A program made the position numbers and the translations under genes. Below are positions 53,419-61,980 of a stretch of DNA of 64,000 nucleotides, one piece after another (the stretch's first letter is position 1; each line of letters begins with the position of its first letter). The stretch comes from Pontibacterium sp049603715. Its GTDB lineage: Bacteria > Pseudomonadota > Gammaproteobacteria > Pseudomonadales > Balneatricaceae. Where the stretch lies: the NCBI GenBank assembly GCA_049603715.1, contig JBMYSW010000009.1, positions 62,001-126,000 on the forward strand. Reading direction: 5' to 3'. The notes beneath the pieces are model-generated. The model searched no databases. It saw only the letters and a program-made list of their open reading frames with translations, and was not told where the DNA came from.

Positions 53419-53432
53419 GTCAAAAAAATGAC
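53419..53432. promoter_or_regulatory. FleQ-type palindrome in the flhA leader
   Basis: GTCAAAAAAATGAC is GTCA-N6-TGAC, the same arms and spacing as the Pseudomonas FleQ consensus GTCAATNNATTGAC. It lies about 100 bases downstream of the predicted start, and FleQ sites downstream of class II promoters including flhA are known in P. aeruginosa. Confidence 0.55.
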
Positions 53433-53447
53433 GATGGGCGTGCGGTT

Positions 53448-55556
53448 TTGGATAGAACTGTCATATTAAATAACATTCGCGGTGTCAGTCAGGGGAACCT
53501 AGGTGTTCCGTTCCTACTACTGATTATTATGGCCATGGTCACTTTGCCCATGCCGCCGTTTTTGCTCGACGTGTTATTTACCTTCAACATCGCCTTATCG
53601 TTAGTGGTACTTCTCGTTAGTGTTTATGCACTGCGCCCTCTCGATTTTGCTGTTTTCCCTAGTATTCTTTTGGTCGCGACCTTAATGCGACTGGCACTTA
53701 ATGTCGCATCCACGCGGGTAGTCTTACTTTACGGTCACGAGGGTGGCGATGCTGCAGGTAAGGTGATTGAGGCCTTTGGTGAAGTGGTGATCGGCGGCAA
53801 CTATGTTGTTGGTTTGGTGGTCTTCCTTATCTTGGTTATTATCAACTTTGTGGTAGTTACCAAGGGTGCGGGGCGTATCTCCGAAGTAAGTGCTCGCTTT
53901 ACCTTAGACGCCATGCCTGGTAAGCAGATGGCCATTGATGCGGACTTAAATGCGGGCCTTATTGACCAAGAGCAAGCCCGTAGTCGTCGTGAAGAAGTCA
54001 CCCAAGAAGCAGACTTTTATGGCTCGATGGACGGTGCTTCTAAGTTTGTTCGTGGTGATGCCGTTGCAGGCATTCTTATCTTGGTAATTAACATTATCGG
54101 CGGCTTTGCGATTGGCATGTTCCAGCACGGCTTGGATGCTGAAACCGCAATGCGCTTTTATTCGATGTTAACCATCGGTGACGGCCTTGTGGCGCAAATT
54201 CCATCGCTATTGCTGTCTACCGCCGCCGCTATCATGGTCACCCGTCAAAATACCTCGGCTGATATGGGTGGCCAAATTATCAATCAGTTGTTTGCGTCGC
54301 CTAAGGCCTTAGGGGTGTCTGCAGCTGTCATTGCGATTATGGGTATTGTGCCGGGCATGCCACACTTCGCGTTCTTGTCATTGGCTGCGGTTGCAGGTGG
54401 TGCGGCTTGGTTTATTTATAAACGCCAAACCGAAGCGAACGCCACCAAGGTGCAACAAGAGCAGCAGGCGCAGGCTGAGGCTGCCGAAGACCCGGCCATT
54501 CGTGAAGACCAAAAAGACCTCGATTGGAATGATGTAATGCCCGTGGATATGGTGGGCTTAGAGGTTGGGTATCGCCTTATTCCGCTGGTGGATAAAGTGC
54601 AGGGTGGCCAGTTGTTGGCGCGGATTAAAGGCGTGCGTAAAAAGCTTTCGCAAGATTTGGGCTTTTTGGTGCCTGCCGTACATATTCGCGATAACCTCGA
54701 TTTGTTACCCAGCGCCTATCGCATCACGCTGATGGGGGTGATTGCGGGTGAGTCTGAGATTTATCACGATAAAGAGTTGGCAATCGATCCAGGTCAGGTT
54801 TTTGGCGATGTGAATGGGGTAAAGGTTAAAGACCCAGCCTTCGGCTTAGATGCTGTATGGATTGATCCTTCGTTGCGAGAGCATGCGCAGTCTCTTGGTT
54901 ATACCGTTGTAGATGCTTCCACTGTGGTGGCGACCCATCTAAACCAGCTGCTGCAAACCAATGCCCACGAATTACTCGGCCACGAAGAAGTTCAACAACT
55001 GCTTGATATGTTGGCGAAAAGCTCGCCTAAACTAGTAGAAGAGCTGGTGCCGAATAAGGTCAGTATCAGCGTCTTGTTGAAAGTATTACAAAACTTGCTG
55101 ATGGAGCAGGTGCCGCTTAAGGACTTTAGAACCATCGCAGAGGCGCTGGCCAGTGTCGCGGCTCAAGGCGCGGACCCTGTAAGTTTAACCGCAGCGGTGC
55201 GTATTGCGCTGTCGCGACTGATTGTTCAAACCATCAACGGCTCTGATGAAGAATTACCGGTGATTACGCTAGACGGAGCGCTCGAAAAGCTGCTCTTGTC
55301 ATCGGTTCAGCAAGGCGGTGACAGCGGCTTAGTGTTAGAGCCGGGCATGGCTGAGCGTTTACAAAGCTCTTTGGCCGAAACCGCATTGCGACAGGAAATG
55401 AACGGGCGACCTTCAATCCTGATGGTGTCTGCACCTGTCAGGCCGTTAATGGCTAAGTTTGTACGCTATGGCGATAACCTAATACACGTGCTTTCGCACC
55501 AAGAAGTGCCTGAAAACAAACGAGTAACCATTGTGGCGACAGTCGGTGGCCAATGA
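53448..55556 (+). CDS. flhA: FlhA, export-gate protein
   Basis: 702 residues from a TTG start, which gives the conserved family N-terminus MDRTVILNNIRGVSQGNLGVP (in parts); no in-frame ATG or GTG lies nearby and the ribosome site is weak. Eight membrane helices, the FHIPEP-type loop (GAGRISEVSARFTLDAMPGKQMAIDADLNAGLI, in parts) and the C-terminal cytoplasmic docking domain. It forms the nonameric ring that receives chaperone-substrate complexes and uses the proton motive force. Confidence 0.95.
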   Translation: MDRTVILNNIRGVSQGNLGVPFLLLIIMAMVTLPMPPFLLDVLFTFNIALSLVVLLVSVYALRPLDFAVFPSILLVATLMRLALNVASTRVVLLYGHEGGDAAGKVIEAFGEVVIGGNYVVGLVVFLILVIINFVVVTKGAGRISEVSARFTLDAMPGKQMAIDADLNAGLIDQEQARSRREEVTQEADFYGSMDGASKFVRGDAVAGILILVINIIGGFAIGMFQHGLDAETAMRFYSMLTIGDGLVAQIPSLLLSTAAAIMVTRQNTSADMGGQIINQLFASPKALGVSAAVIAIMGIVPGMPHFAFLSLAAVAGGAAWFIYKRQTEANATKVQQEQQAQAEAAEDPAIREDQKDLDWNDVMPVDMVGLEVGYRLIPLVDKVQGGQLLARIKGVRKKLSQDLGFLVPAVHIRDNLDLLPSAYRITLMGVIAGESEIYHDKELAIDPGQVFGDVNGVKVKDPAFGLDAVWIDPSLREHAQSLGYTVVDASTVVATHLNQLLQTNAHELLGHEEVQQLLDMLAKSSPKLVEELVPNKVSISVLLKVLQNLLMEQVPLKDFRTIAEALASVAAQGADPVSLTAAVRIALSRLIVQTINGSDEELPVITLDGALEKLLLSSVQQGGDSGLVLEPGMAERLQSSLAETALRQEMNGRPSILMVSAPVRPLMAKFVRYGDNLIHVLSHQEVPENKRVTIVATVGGQ

Positions 55557-55602
55557 TGAGATTACTGCAGATTCAACCTAACTGGCCGATAAGGAAGGAT
55601 AT

Positions 55603-57099
55603 ATGAAAATACATCGTATTTACGCTTCCGATATGCGCCAAGGCCGACGTGATGTTGTTGCCGAGTTGGGTGAAGATGCGGTTATCCTCAAAACACAAAC
55701 CACCGGAGGCGGTGTGGTTATTTACGCCACCGTGTCGGGTGATTACGAGTTGAGTAAAGCGAGGGCAGCGGCCGAGGCAAAAGTTGCCAGTCGTCGCCAA
55801 GCACGTGTGGGTGTAGATGCCGAAAGCGTAGACGATGCTGAACGACGTCGGCGAGAGCAAATTGCGTTGCTTACCGGTCAAGCAAAGCCAAAAGCAGAGC
55901 CGAGGTCTAGTTATAGCCCTAGCCCTGCTCGTCAAGAGGCATCAAGGCCTCGCGCTCAGGCGCCTGCGCGTGAGCGTCAGGGTGCGCCGTCTAGTGAACT
56001 TGCGCGAGAGCTGGAGCTGGCTAGCCAACGCATTGCCGGAGCACACCTCAAAGCCAACCGAGCTGAGGTTGAGCTACAGCAGCGCAACCGACAACTCGCG
56101 CCTGAAGAAGGGTTGGGTGGTATTTTAGGGCCTATTTCTAAAAAAGTGCCCGAGCGCCCACGTCACGAGCCTGTGCCTACTGACGATATCTTTGACGATT
56201 TTGATGGCTACGCGCCAGTCCATAGTAAAGGTGGCCACTTCCGTCGGCCTGTCGCGCGAACACAGGCAAGTGATGTGAGTTATGAGCTTGAGTCTTTGGG
56301 AGTGAGTCCTCAGCTCAGCGCTCAGCTTTCTGCCGGAATTGAGCCTGATTTATCGCCTGAACATCGGCGTAAACGAGTGTTGGGACGTTTGGTTGATGCA
56401 TTAGACGTTTCTCATGCCGACCTTATTAGTCGTGGTGGCATGATTGCATTTTTGGGCGCGACCGGCGTCGGTAAAACCACCACAATCGGCAAGTTGGCAG
56501 CGAAGTATGTGCTAGAGCACGGCAGTGCTAGCGTCGCTTTAGTGACTACTGATACCTTTCGCATTGCTGCCTATGAACAGCTTAAGACCTTCGGTCGAAT
56601 ACTGGATGTGCCCGTTAAAGTTGTTAATGAATCGACGACGTTAAGCGATGTTTTACACAGTTTGCGGCATAAACGTTTGGTGTTAGTAGACACCGCGGGT
56701 TTAAACTCGGGTGAAGACAACAGCGAATACCAAATGAGTATGCTAAACGCTGTGCCGTTACGAATGAAAAAGCTGCTGGTGGTATCTGCATCCAGCCAGC
56801 GTGCAGTGATGGATAAAACCTATGCGACCTATCGTGACGTGGGTTTAAATGGTTGCTTGATTACTAAGCTAGACGAGGCAGGGGATTTGGGGAGTGTGTT
56901 GTCCTTCTCGATTGAGCATAACCTGACTATCAACTATGTCACTGATGGTCAGCGAGTGCCCGATGATATTTACCCTGCTCGCAAAAAGGATCTCGTCAGT
57001 CGTGCCTTGACCAAGCGCGCCGAGTTGGAACAACTGGAGCAGAGCATGAGGCGAGAGCAGCATGAAACATCAACTAAGCCAACGCGCTTTGGCTCCTGA
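55603..57099 (+). CDS. flhF: FlhF, SRP-type GTPase for polar flagellum placement
   Basis: 498 residues: a basic N-terminal domain (MKIHRIYASDMRQGRRDVV), a variable Pro/Arg/Gln-rich linker, and the NG GTPase domain with P-loop GATGVGKTTTIGKLAAKY (about 285), the DTAGLNSGED motif and TKLDEAGDLG. It recruits the first flagellar parts to the cell pole. AAGGAAGG precedes the ATG. Forms one unit with flhG and fliA. Confidence 0.96.
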   Translation: MKIHRIYASDMRQGRRDVVAELGEDAVILKTQTTGGGVVIYATVSGDYELSKARAAAEAKVASRRQARVGVDAESVDDAERRRREQIALLTGQAKPKAEPRSSYSPSPARQEASRPRAQAPARERQGAPSSELARELELASQRIAGAHLKANRAEVELQQRNRQLAPEEGLGGILGPISKKVPERPRHEPVPTDDIFDDFDGYAPVHSKGGHFRRPVARTQASDVSYELESLGVSPQLSAQLSAGIEPDLSPEHRRKRVLGRLVDALDVSHADLISRGGMIAFLGATGVGKTTTIGKLAAKYVLEHGSASVALVTTDTFRIAAYEQLKTFGRILDVPVKVVNESTTLSDVLHSLRHKRLVLVDTAGLNSGEDNSEYQMSMLNAVPLRMKKLLVVSASSQRAVMDKTYATYRDVGLNGCLITKLDEAGDLGSVLSFSIEHNLTINYVTDGQRVPDDIYPARKKDLVSRALTKRAELEQLEQSMRREQHETSTKPTRFGS

Positions 57100-57117
57100 G
57101 ATAAGGAAGATACTTAG

Positions 57118-57945
57118 ATGACTAGTCATGCGCCCATCAAAGTAATTGCCGTTACCGGCGGCAAGGGCGGAGTGGGCAAGACCAATGTATCGGTGAACCT
57201 ATCTCATGGGTTATCCCAGTTGGGCCGACGTGTGGTGTTGATGGATGCGGACCTTGGCTTGGCCAATGTGGATGTTATGTTGGGCGTAAAAGCCAAGCAA
57301 AATATCTCTAATGTGCTGGCTGGTGAGTGCTCACTTCGCGAAGTGATGATCCCAATCGCTGATAATTTATCTATTGTACCCGCCTCTTCTGGCACTCAAG
57401 AAATGACGGCGCTAAGTGCGCACGAGCATGCTGAGTTAATTCATGCTTTCTCGGATATCGCCGACGATGTCGATGTTTTGGTGATAGATACGGCAGCAGG
57501 GATCTCAGAAGCGGTGGTGAATTTTGTTCGCGCAGCGCAGGAGGTTTTAGTCGTGGTTTGTGACGAGCCAACCTCCATTACTGATGCCTACGCACTGATG
57601 AAACTGCTCAACCGTGACTATCGCACAACGCGCTTTCGCGTTTTAGCGAACATGGTGCGTAGCGAGCAAGAAGGGCGTAATATGTTTAGTAAGTTACAAA
57701 CCGTAACCGATAGGTTTCTTGATGTAACACTTCAATATGTGGGTTCAATCCCTTATGATGAAGCGGTAAGGAAAGCCGTTCAGCGCCAAAGTGCTGTTTT
57801 TGAAGCCTTTCCTAAGAGTAAAGCGGCGCTAGCCTATCGTGCGTTGGCGTCAAAAATAGATGCGTGGCCAGTGAGTGAAGCACCGCGTGGTCATCTTGAG
57901 TTTTTTGTTGAACAGCTGATTAGCGCACAACGTGCGAACAGTTAG
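57118..57945 (+). CDS. flhG: FlhG/FleN, MinD-like flagellar number regulator
   Basis: 275 residues with the deviant Walker A GGKGGVGKTNVSVNLS and DADLGLANVDVMLG, typical of the MinD/ParA family. It limits flagellar number by stimulating FlhF GTPase and, as FleN in Pseudomonas, by blocking FleQ. The C-terminal helix (GHLEFFVEQLI) fits. Twelve bases before fliA. Confidence 0.95.
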   Translation: MTSHAPIKVIAVTGGKGGVGKTNVSVNLSHGLSQLGRRVVLMDADLGLANVDVMLGVKAKQNISNVLAGECSLREVMIPIADNLSIVPASSGTQEMTALSAHEHAELIHAFSDIADDVDVLVIDTAAGISEAVVNFVRAAQEVLVVVCDEPTSITDAYALMKLLNRDYRTTRFRVLANMVRSEQEGRNMFSKLQTVTDRFLDVTLQYVGSIPYDEAVRKAVQRQSAVFEAFPKSKAALAYRALASKIDAWPVSEAPRGHLEFFVEQLISAQRANS

Positions 57946-57956
57946 TAAGGGGCGGC

Positions 57957-58667
57957 ATGTATAACCAGCTTCAAGTACAATCTAGTGATGAGTTGATCCA
58001 ACAGTATACGCCTCTGGTCAAACGCATTGCACACCACCTTATGGGGCGCTTGCCCTCCTCTGTTGTCCTCGACGACCTCCTGCAATCAGGCATGGTAGGT
58101 TTGCTTGAGGCTGCGTCAAAATATGACCCATCTAAGGGCGCTAGCTTTGAAACCTATGCGGGTATTCGTATTCGCGGTTCCATTATCGATGAAGTACGTC
58201 GTGGCGACTGGACGCCGCGCTCTGTGCATCGCAATGGTCGCCGTGTAACCGAAGCCATGAAATTGGTTGAAAGTCGCACAGGTCGTGATGCGACCGACGC
58301 GGAAGTGGCCGAAGAAATGGGTATTTCTATCGAAGAATATCATTCTCTACTCAAGGATTCTGTAGACAGCCGATTATTTAGTTTAGATGAGTTACTTGAT
58401 CCTCGTGACGAGCAACCAGGCGAACAATTTGCCGGTGACGAGCCAACACCAACCGCCGCTGTAGAAAAGGGCGCGTTTGTTGAAGCTTTGACCCAAGAAA
58501 TTGAAAAACTCCCCGAGCGGGAAAAGCTTGTGTTAGCCCTTTACTACGATGAAGAACTGAATCTGAAAGAAATAGGGCAGGTACTTGAGGTGAGTGAGTC
58601 CCGAGTGAGCCAGATTCATAGTCAGGCCGCTCTGCGTCTTCGTTCTCGTCTAAGTGACTGGCGTTAA
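57957..58667 (+). CDS. fliA: FliA, flagellar sigma-28 factor
   Basis: 236 residues with sigma regions 2 (HHLMGRLPSSVVLDDLLQSGMVGLLEA, in parts; FETYAGIRIRGSIIDEVR), 3 and 4 (LPEREKLVLALYYDEELNLKEIGQVLEVSESRVSQIHSQA, in parts). It drives late genes from TAAA-N15-GCCGATAA promoters such as those at 2256, 17502 and 22544, and is held by FlgM. Cotranscribed with flhF-flhG. Confidence 0.97.
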   Translation: MYNQLQVQSSDELIQQYTPLVKRIAHHLMGRLPSSVVLDDLLQSGMVGLLEAASKYDPSKGASFETYAGIRIRGSIIDEVRRGDWTPRSVHRNGRRVTEAMKLVESRTGRDATDAEVAEEMGISIEEYHSLLKDSVDSRLFSLDELLDPRDEQPGEQFAGDEPTPTAAVEKGAFVEALTQEIEKLPEREKLVLALYYDEELNLKEIGQVLEVSESRVSQIHSQAALRLRSRLSDWR

Positions 58668-58713
58668 TCGCTGTTAATCGAAATTTTTTTTCCGTTTCGA
58701 TTTGCACAAAACA

Positions 58714-58744
58714 AAAAAGTGTTCTGAACTATAGAGTACTTTTT
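58714..58744 (+). terminator. Terminator-like hairpin between fliA and cheY
   Basis: AAAAAGTGTTCT / AGAGTACTTTTT gives a 12-bp stem (two G-U) with a 7-nt loop and a terminal T5, ending only 14 bases before cheY. It could end the fliA transcript, or lie in the cheY leader and limit read-through. Confidence 0.55.
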
Positions 58745-58758
58745 CGGACGGGAGAAGG

Positions 58759-59148
58759 ATGTTGAAAAAAGACATCAAGATTCTTGTGGTTGATGATTTC
58801 TCCACAATGCGACGCATCATAAAAAATTTACTTCGTGAGTTAGGGCTAACCAACGTTGTCGAGGCTGACGACGGTGCAACGGCACTACCTATTCTTAAAT
58901 CAGGCGGCATTGAGTTCTTAATTACTGACTGGAACATGCCAAACATGACCGGCATCGAGTTGCTTGGCCATGTTCGATCTGATCCTAACTTAAAACACAT
59001 TCCTGTGTTGATGGTCACTGCAGAGGCTAAAAAAGAGCAAATCGTTGCTGCAGCTCAGGCCGGAGTAAACGGTTATGTTGTGAAACCGTTCACTGCCGTG
59101 GTGCTGAAAGAGAAGATCGACAAAATCTTCCAGCGTCTCGAAGGCTAA
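58759..59148 (+). CDS. cheY: CheY, chemotaxis response regulator
   Basis: 129 residues, a single receiver domain with DDFSTMRRIIKNLLRELG, phospho-acceptor Asp 57 in LITDWNMPNM, the conserved VTAEAKKEQI (Thr/Ser switch) and the C-terminal KPFTA lysine. Phosphorylated by CheA, it binds FliM and changes rotation. GGGAGAAGG precedes the ATG. First gene of cheYZAB-motCD. Confidence 0.98.
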   Translation: MLKKDIKILVVDDFSTMRRIIKNLLRELGLTNVVEADDGATALPILKSGGIEFLITDWNMPNMTGIELLGHVRSDPNLKHIPVLMVTAEAKKEQIVAAAQAGVNGYVVKPFTAVVLKEKIDKIFQRLEG

Positions 59149-59173
59149 TAAGAATAAACACGAAGGGTTCACT

Positions 59174-59860
59174 ATGACAGCAGATAACTTAACCAGCCAC
59201 GTAGAAAACTTTGAGAGTAGTCTGCGTGCTAAGGTAACTACGCTTGTTGAGACACTTAACAGTGGCGACCTTGAGCAAGCGATGGACCTTATCAACGAGC
59301 TTTACGAATTTCGTCACAAAATGTTCTACCAAGAGGTAGGTATTTTGACTCGGAGCCTGCATGAGGCGATCAAAGCCTTCGGCGCTGACATGGATGGCCC
59401 TTTGACAAACCGAGCGGTCGATCTCAATGGTGCCTCAGAGCGCTTGGAGTATGTTGTTGAGATGACAGAGAAAAACGCTCACAACACAATGGATCGGCTT
59501 GACCGTGCAATGGTTATCCTCGATAAGCTTTCTGAAACAACAGCTCCCGATACGGCAGATCTAGTGACTGACCTTAGAGCTGAAATGTCTGAAATTTTGG
59601 TGGCCCAAAGCTACCAAGACCTTTCTGGGCAGCTGATTAAAAAAGTAACAACGCTGGTAACCAGCGTGGAACATACCCTCGTTCAGCTAATGGACATGGC
59701 TTCAACGGTTGAAAAAATGGCTGGTGCGCCTGTCATATTGGGGGCTAAGCCGAAAGCAAATGTTCAGGCCGAAGGACCTCAAATCGTTCGTAAAGACGGT
59801 ACGACTGATGCCTGCGATCAAGATGAAGTGGATGAGTTGCTATCCAGCCTAGGTTTTTAA
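59174..59860 (+). CDS. cheZ: CheZ, CheY-P phosphatase
   Basis: 228 residues, a long helical hairpin with the catalytic region ILVAQSYQDLSGQLIKKVTTLV (in parts; Gln in YQDLSGQ) and a flexible linker to the C-terminal CheY-binding helix DQDEVDELLSSLGF. It removes phosphate from CheY-P. Confidence 0.97.
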   Translation: MTADNLTSHVENFESSLRAKVTTLVETLNSGDLEQAMDLINELYEFRHKMFYQEVGILTRSLHEAIKAFGADMDGPLTNRAVDLNGASERLEYVVEMTEKNAHNTMDRLDRAMVILDKLSETTAPDTADLVTDLRAEMSEILVAQSYQDLSGQLIKKVTTLVTSVEHTLVQLMDMASTVEKMAGAPVILGAKPKANVQAEGPQIVRKDGTTDACDQDEVDELLSSLGF

Positions 59861-59869
59861 GCGAGGTGT

Positions 59870-61954
59870 ATGATGAGTCTAGATGTCGATCAGGAAATTC
59901 TTGAAGACTTTTTGGTTGAAGCCGGAGAGATTCTAGAGCTGCTATCAGAACAGTTAGTCGACTTGGAGCAGAAACCGGACGATCGAGAATTGCTCAACGC
60001 GATTTTCCGAGGGTTTCATACCGTTAAAGGTGGTGCGGGCTTTCTTCAGCTAGAAGCAATGGTTGAGTGTTGCCACGTCGCCGAAAACCTATTCGATTTG
60101 TTGCGTAACGGTGAGATCAAAATTACATCCGAACTAATGGATATAATTCTGCAAGCGCTCGATGCAGTTATGTTCATGTTTAATACTGTACGTAACGGCG
60201 ACTCGCCGCAGCCTGCAGATCCGGCACTGATGAAGCGCTTGGAAGCTGCAACCCGTGGCGAGGTAATATCGGCAACGTCGACTCCTGCAGCTCCGAAGCC
60301 CGAAGTCGCGTCGCCTGAGCCGGCAGCGGCGGAAGCTGCCAAAGCTGAGGAAAAAACAAAAACTCCCGCTCCCCAGTCGACAGATAAGTCAAACTTAGAC
60401 TTCAACGCCCTTGTCAGCGAGCAGGCGTTGAGTGCTCCTAAACCTTCTGTTGACGTGTCTTCAGGCTCAACCGGTGGGGGCTCTGACTTAATCACTGAAG
60501 ATGAGTTTGATAGCCTGTTGGATGAGCTTCACGGTGCAGGAAAGGGCCCAGGTTCTGGCGCTATTGCAGCTCCTGAGTCTGCACCGGAATCTCAAGCTTC
60601 TGCTGCTAGTGGCTCAAATGAGCTGATTACCGATGATGAGTTTGAGTCGTTACTTGACGACCTTCAAGCTGAAGGGAAAGGGGCGTTTGCAAACGCTCCG
60701 GTGCCTGCAGCGATTGAGCCAGTAGTGTCTGTTCCTACTCCTAAGCCGGCACCCGCACCGGCGCCCACTGGTCAGCAGGCCAAGCCTGTGGCTGAAAACA
60801 ACGTCCGAGTAGATACACGCCTTCTCGATAAGATCATGAACATGGTAGGTGAGTTAGTACTGGTGCGTAACCGTTTAGTGCGCTTGGGTGCAGCTCATGA
60901 AGACGAAGATATGGGCAAAGCGCTGGCAACACTGGATATGGTGACGGCAGACTTGCAAATGTCGGTGATGAAGACCCGAATGCAGCCTGTTAAGAAGGTC
61001 TTTGGCCGATTCCCACGCTTGATTCGCGACTTGTCACGAAACCTCAAAAAAGAAGTGAAGCTTGAGTTACGTGGTGAAGAAACGGACCTAGATAAAAACT
61101 TGGTTGAGGCGTTGGCTGATCCGTTGATTCACTTGGTTCGAAATGCGGTTGACCACGGTATTGAGTCGCCAGACGACCGAGCAGCGGTCGGTAAACCTCG
61201 TGAAGGTAATGTGCTTTTATCAGCTGAGCAAGAAGGTGACCATATTTTACTTGTGATCCAGGATGATGGTGCCGGAATGGATGCTGAGCGTCTTCGCGCC
61301 CTCGCTGTTGAACGTGGGTTACTTGATGCCGAAGCTGCGGGCAGGTTAACTGAGCAAGAGTGTTTCAACCTCATCTTTGCTGCGGGCTTCTCAACAAAAA
61401 CCGAGATCTCGGATGTATCGGGGCGTGGTGTGGGTATGGATGTGGTGAAAACCAAAATCACCCAGCTTAACGGTACCTTGAGCATTGACTCGGTGATTGG
61501 CCAAGGCACGCGTATTGCCATTCAAGTGCCTCTCACTTTGGCAATTATGCCAACCTTGATGGTTATTCTAGAGGAGCAAGCCTTTGCGTTGCCTTTGGTA
61601 AACGTAAACGAAATCTTCAACCTCGACCTTACCAAAACCAATGTTGTGGATGGCCAACAGGTGATTATTGTGCGTGACCAAGCGTTGCCGCTTTTCCACC
61701 TCAAGCGTTGGTTAATTGACGGTAAAGCCTACGAAGACTTACCAGAGCAAGGACACGTGGTTATTGTGACCGTGGGTACTCAGCGTGTGGGCTTTGTGGT
61801 TGACCAGTTGATTGGTCAAGAAGAGGTGGTGATTAAGCCATTGGGTACCATCTTGCACGGTACTTCGGGGCTATCGGGTGCCACCATCACAGGCGATGGG
61901 CGAATCGCGTTAATTATCGATATTCCTCATCTGTTAAAACGCTACGCTTCATAA
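59870..61954 (+). CDS. cheA: CheA, chemotaxis histidine kinase
   Basis: 694 residues. HPt domain with phospho-His 50 (RGFHTVKGGAGF), then a linker of about 180 residues rich in Ala and Pro in place of a normal P2 domain, then dimerisation (LLDKIMNMVGELVLVRNRL), HATPase (HLVRNAVDHGIE, GRGVGMDVVKT) and CheW-like domains. The linker carries two copies of an LIT-x-DEF-x-SLLD-x-L motif (near 205-217 and 251-263) that resemble the FliM CheY-binding peptide. It phosphorylates CheY, CheB and probably CheV. Confidence 0.97.
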   Translation: MMSLDVDQEILEDFLVEAGEILELLSEQLVDLEQKPDDRELLNAIFRGFHTVKGGAGFLQLEAMVECCHVAENLFDLLRNGEIKITSELMDIILQALDAVMFMFNTVRNGDSPQPADPALMKRLEAATRGEVISATSTPAAPKPEVASPEPAAAEAAKAEEKTKTPAPQSTDKSNLDFNALVSEQALSAPKPSVDVSSGSTGGGSDLITEDEFDSLLDELHGAGKGPGSGAIAAPESAPESQASAASGSNELITDDEFESLLDDLQAEGKGAFANAPVPAAIEPVVSVPTPKPAPAPAPTGQQAKPVAENNVRVDTRLLDKIMNMVGELVLVRNRLVRLGAAHEDEDMGKALATLDMVTADLQMSVMKTRMQPVKKVFGRFPRLIRDLSRNLKKEVKLELRGEETDLDKNLVEALADPLIHLVRNAVDHGIESPDDRAAVGKPREGNVLLSAEQEGDHILLVIQDDGAGMDAERLRALAVERGLLDAEAAGRLTEQECFNLIFAAGFSTKTEISDVSGRGVGMDVVKTKITQLNGTLSIDSVIGQGTRIAIQVPLTLAIMPTLMVILEEQAFALPLVNVNEIFNLDLTKTNVVDGQQVIIVRDQALPLFHLKRWLIDGKAYEDLPEQGHVVIVTVGTQRVGFVVDQLIGQEEVVIKPLGTILHGTSGLSGATITGDGRIALIIDIPHLLKRYAS

Positions 61955-61980
61955 CGGGCTAGCCATTCGGAAGTTAACCT

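Noticed and set aside
55566..55592. Sigma-28-like TGCAGATT-N11-GCCGATAA before flhF
   Set aside because: The -10 is perfect, but the start would fall about four bases before the ATG, cutting off the ribosome site, and the -35 is only 5/8. Likely chance, though a class III input to flhF-flhG-fliA cannot be fully excluded.
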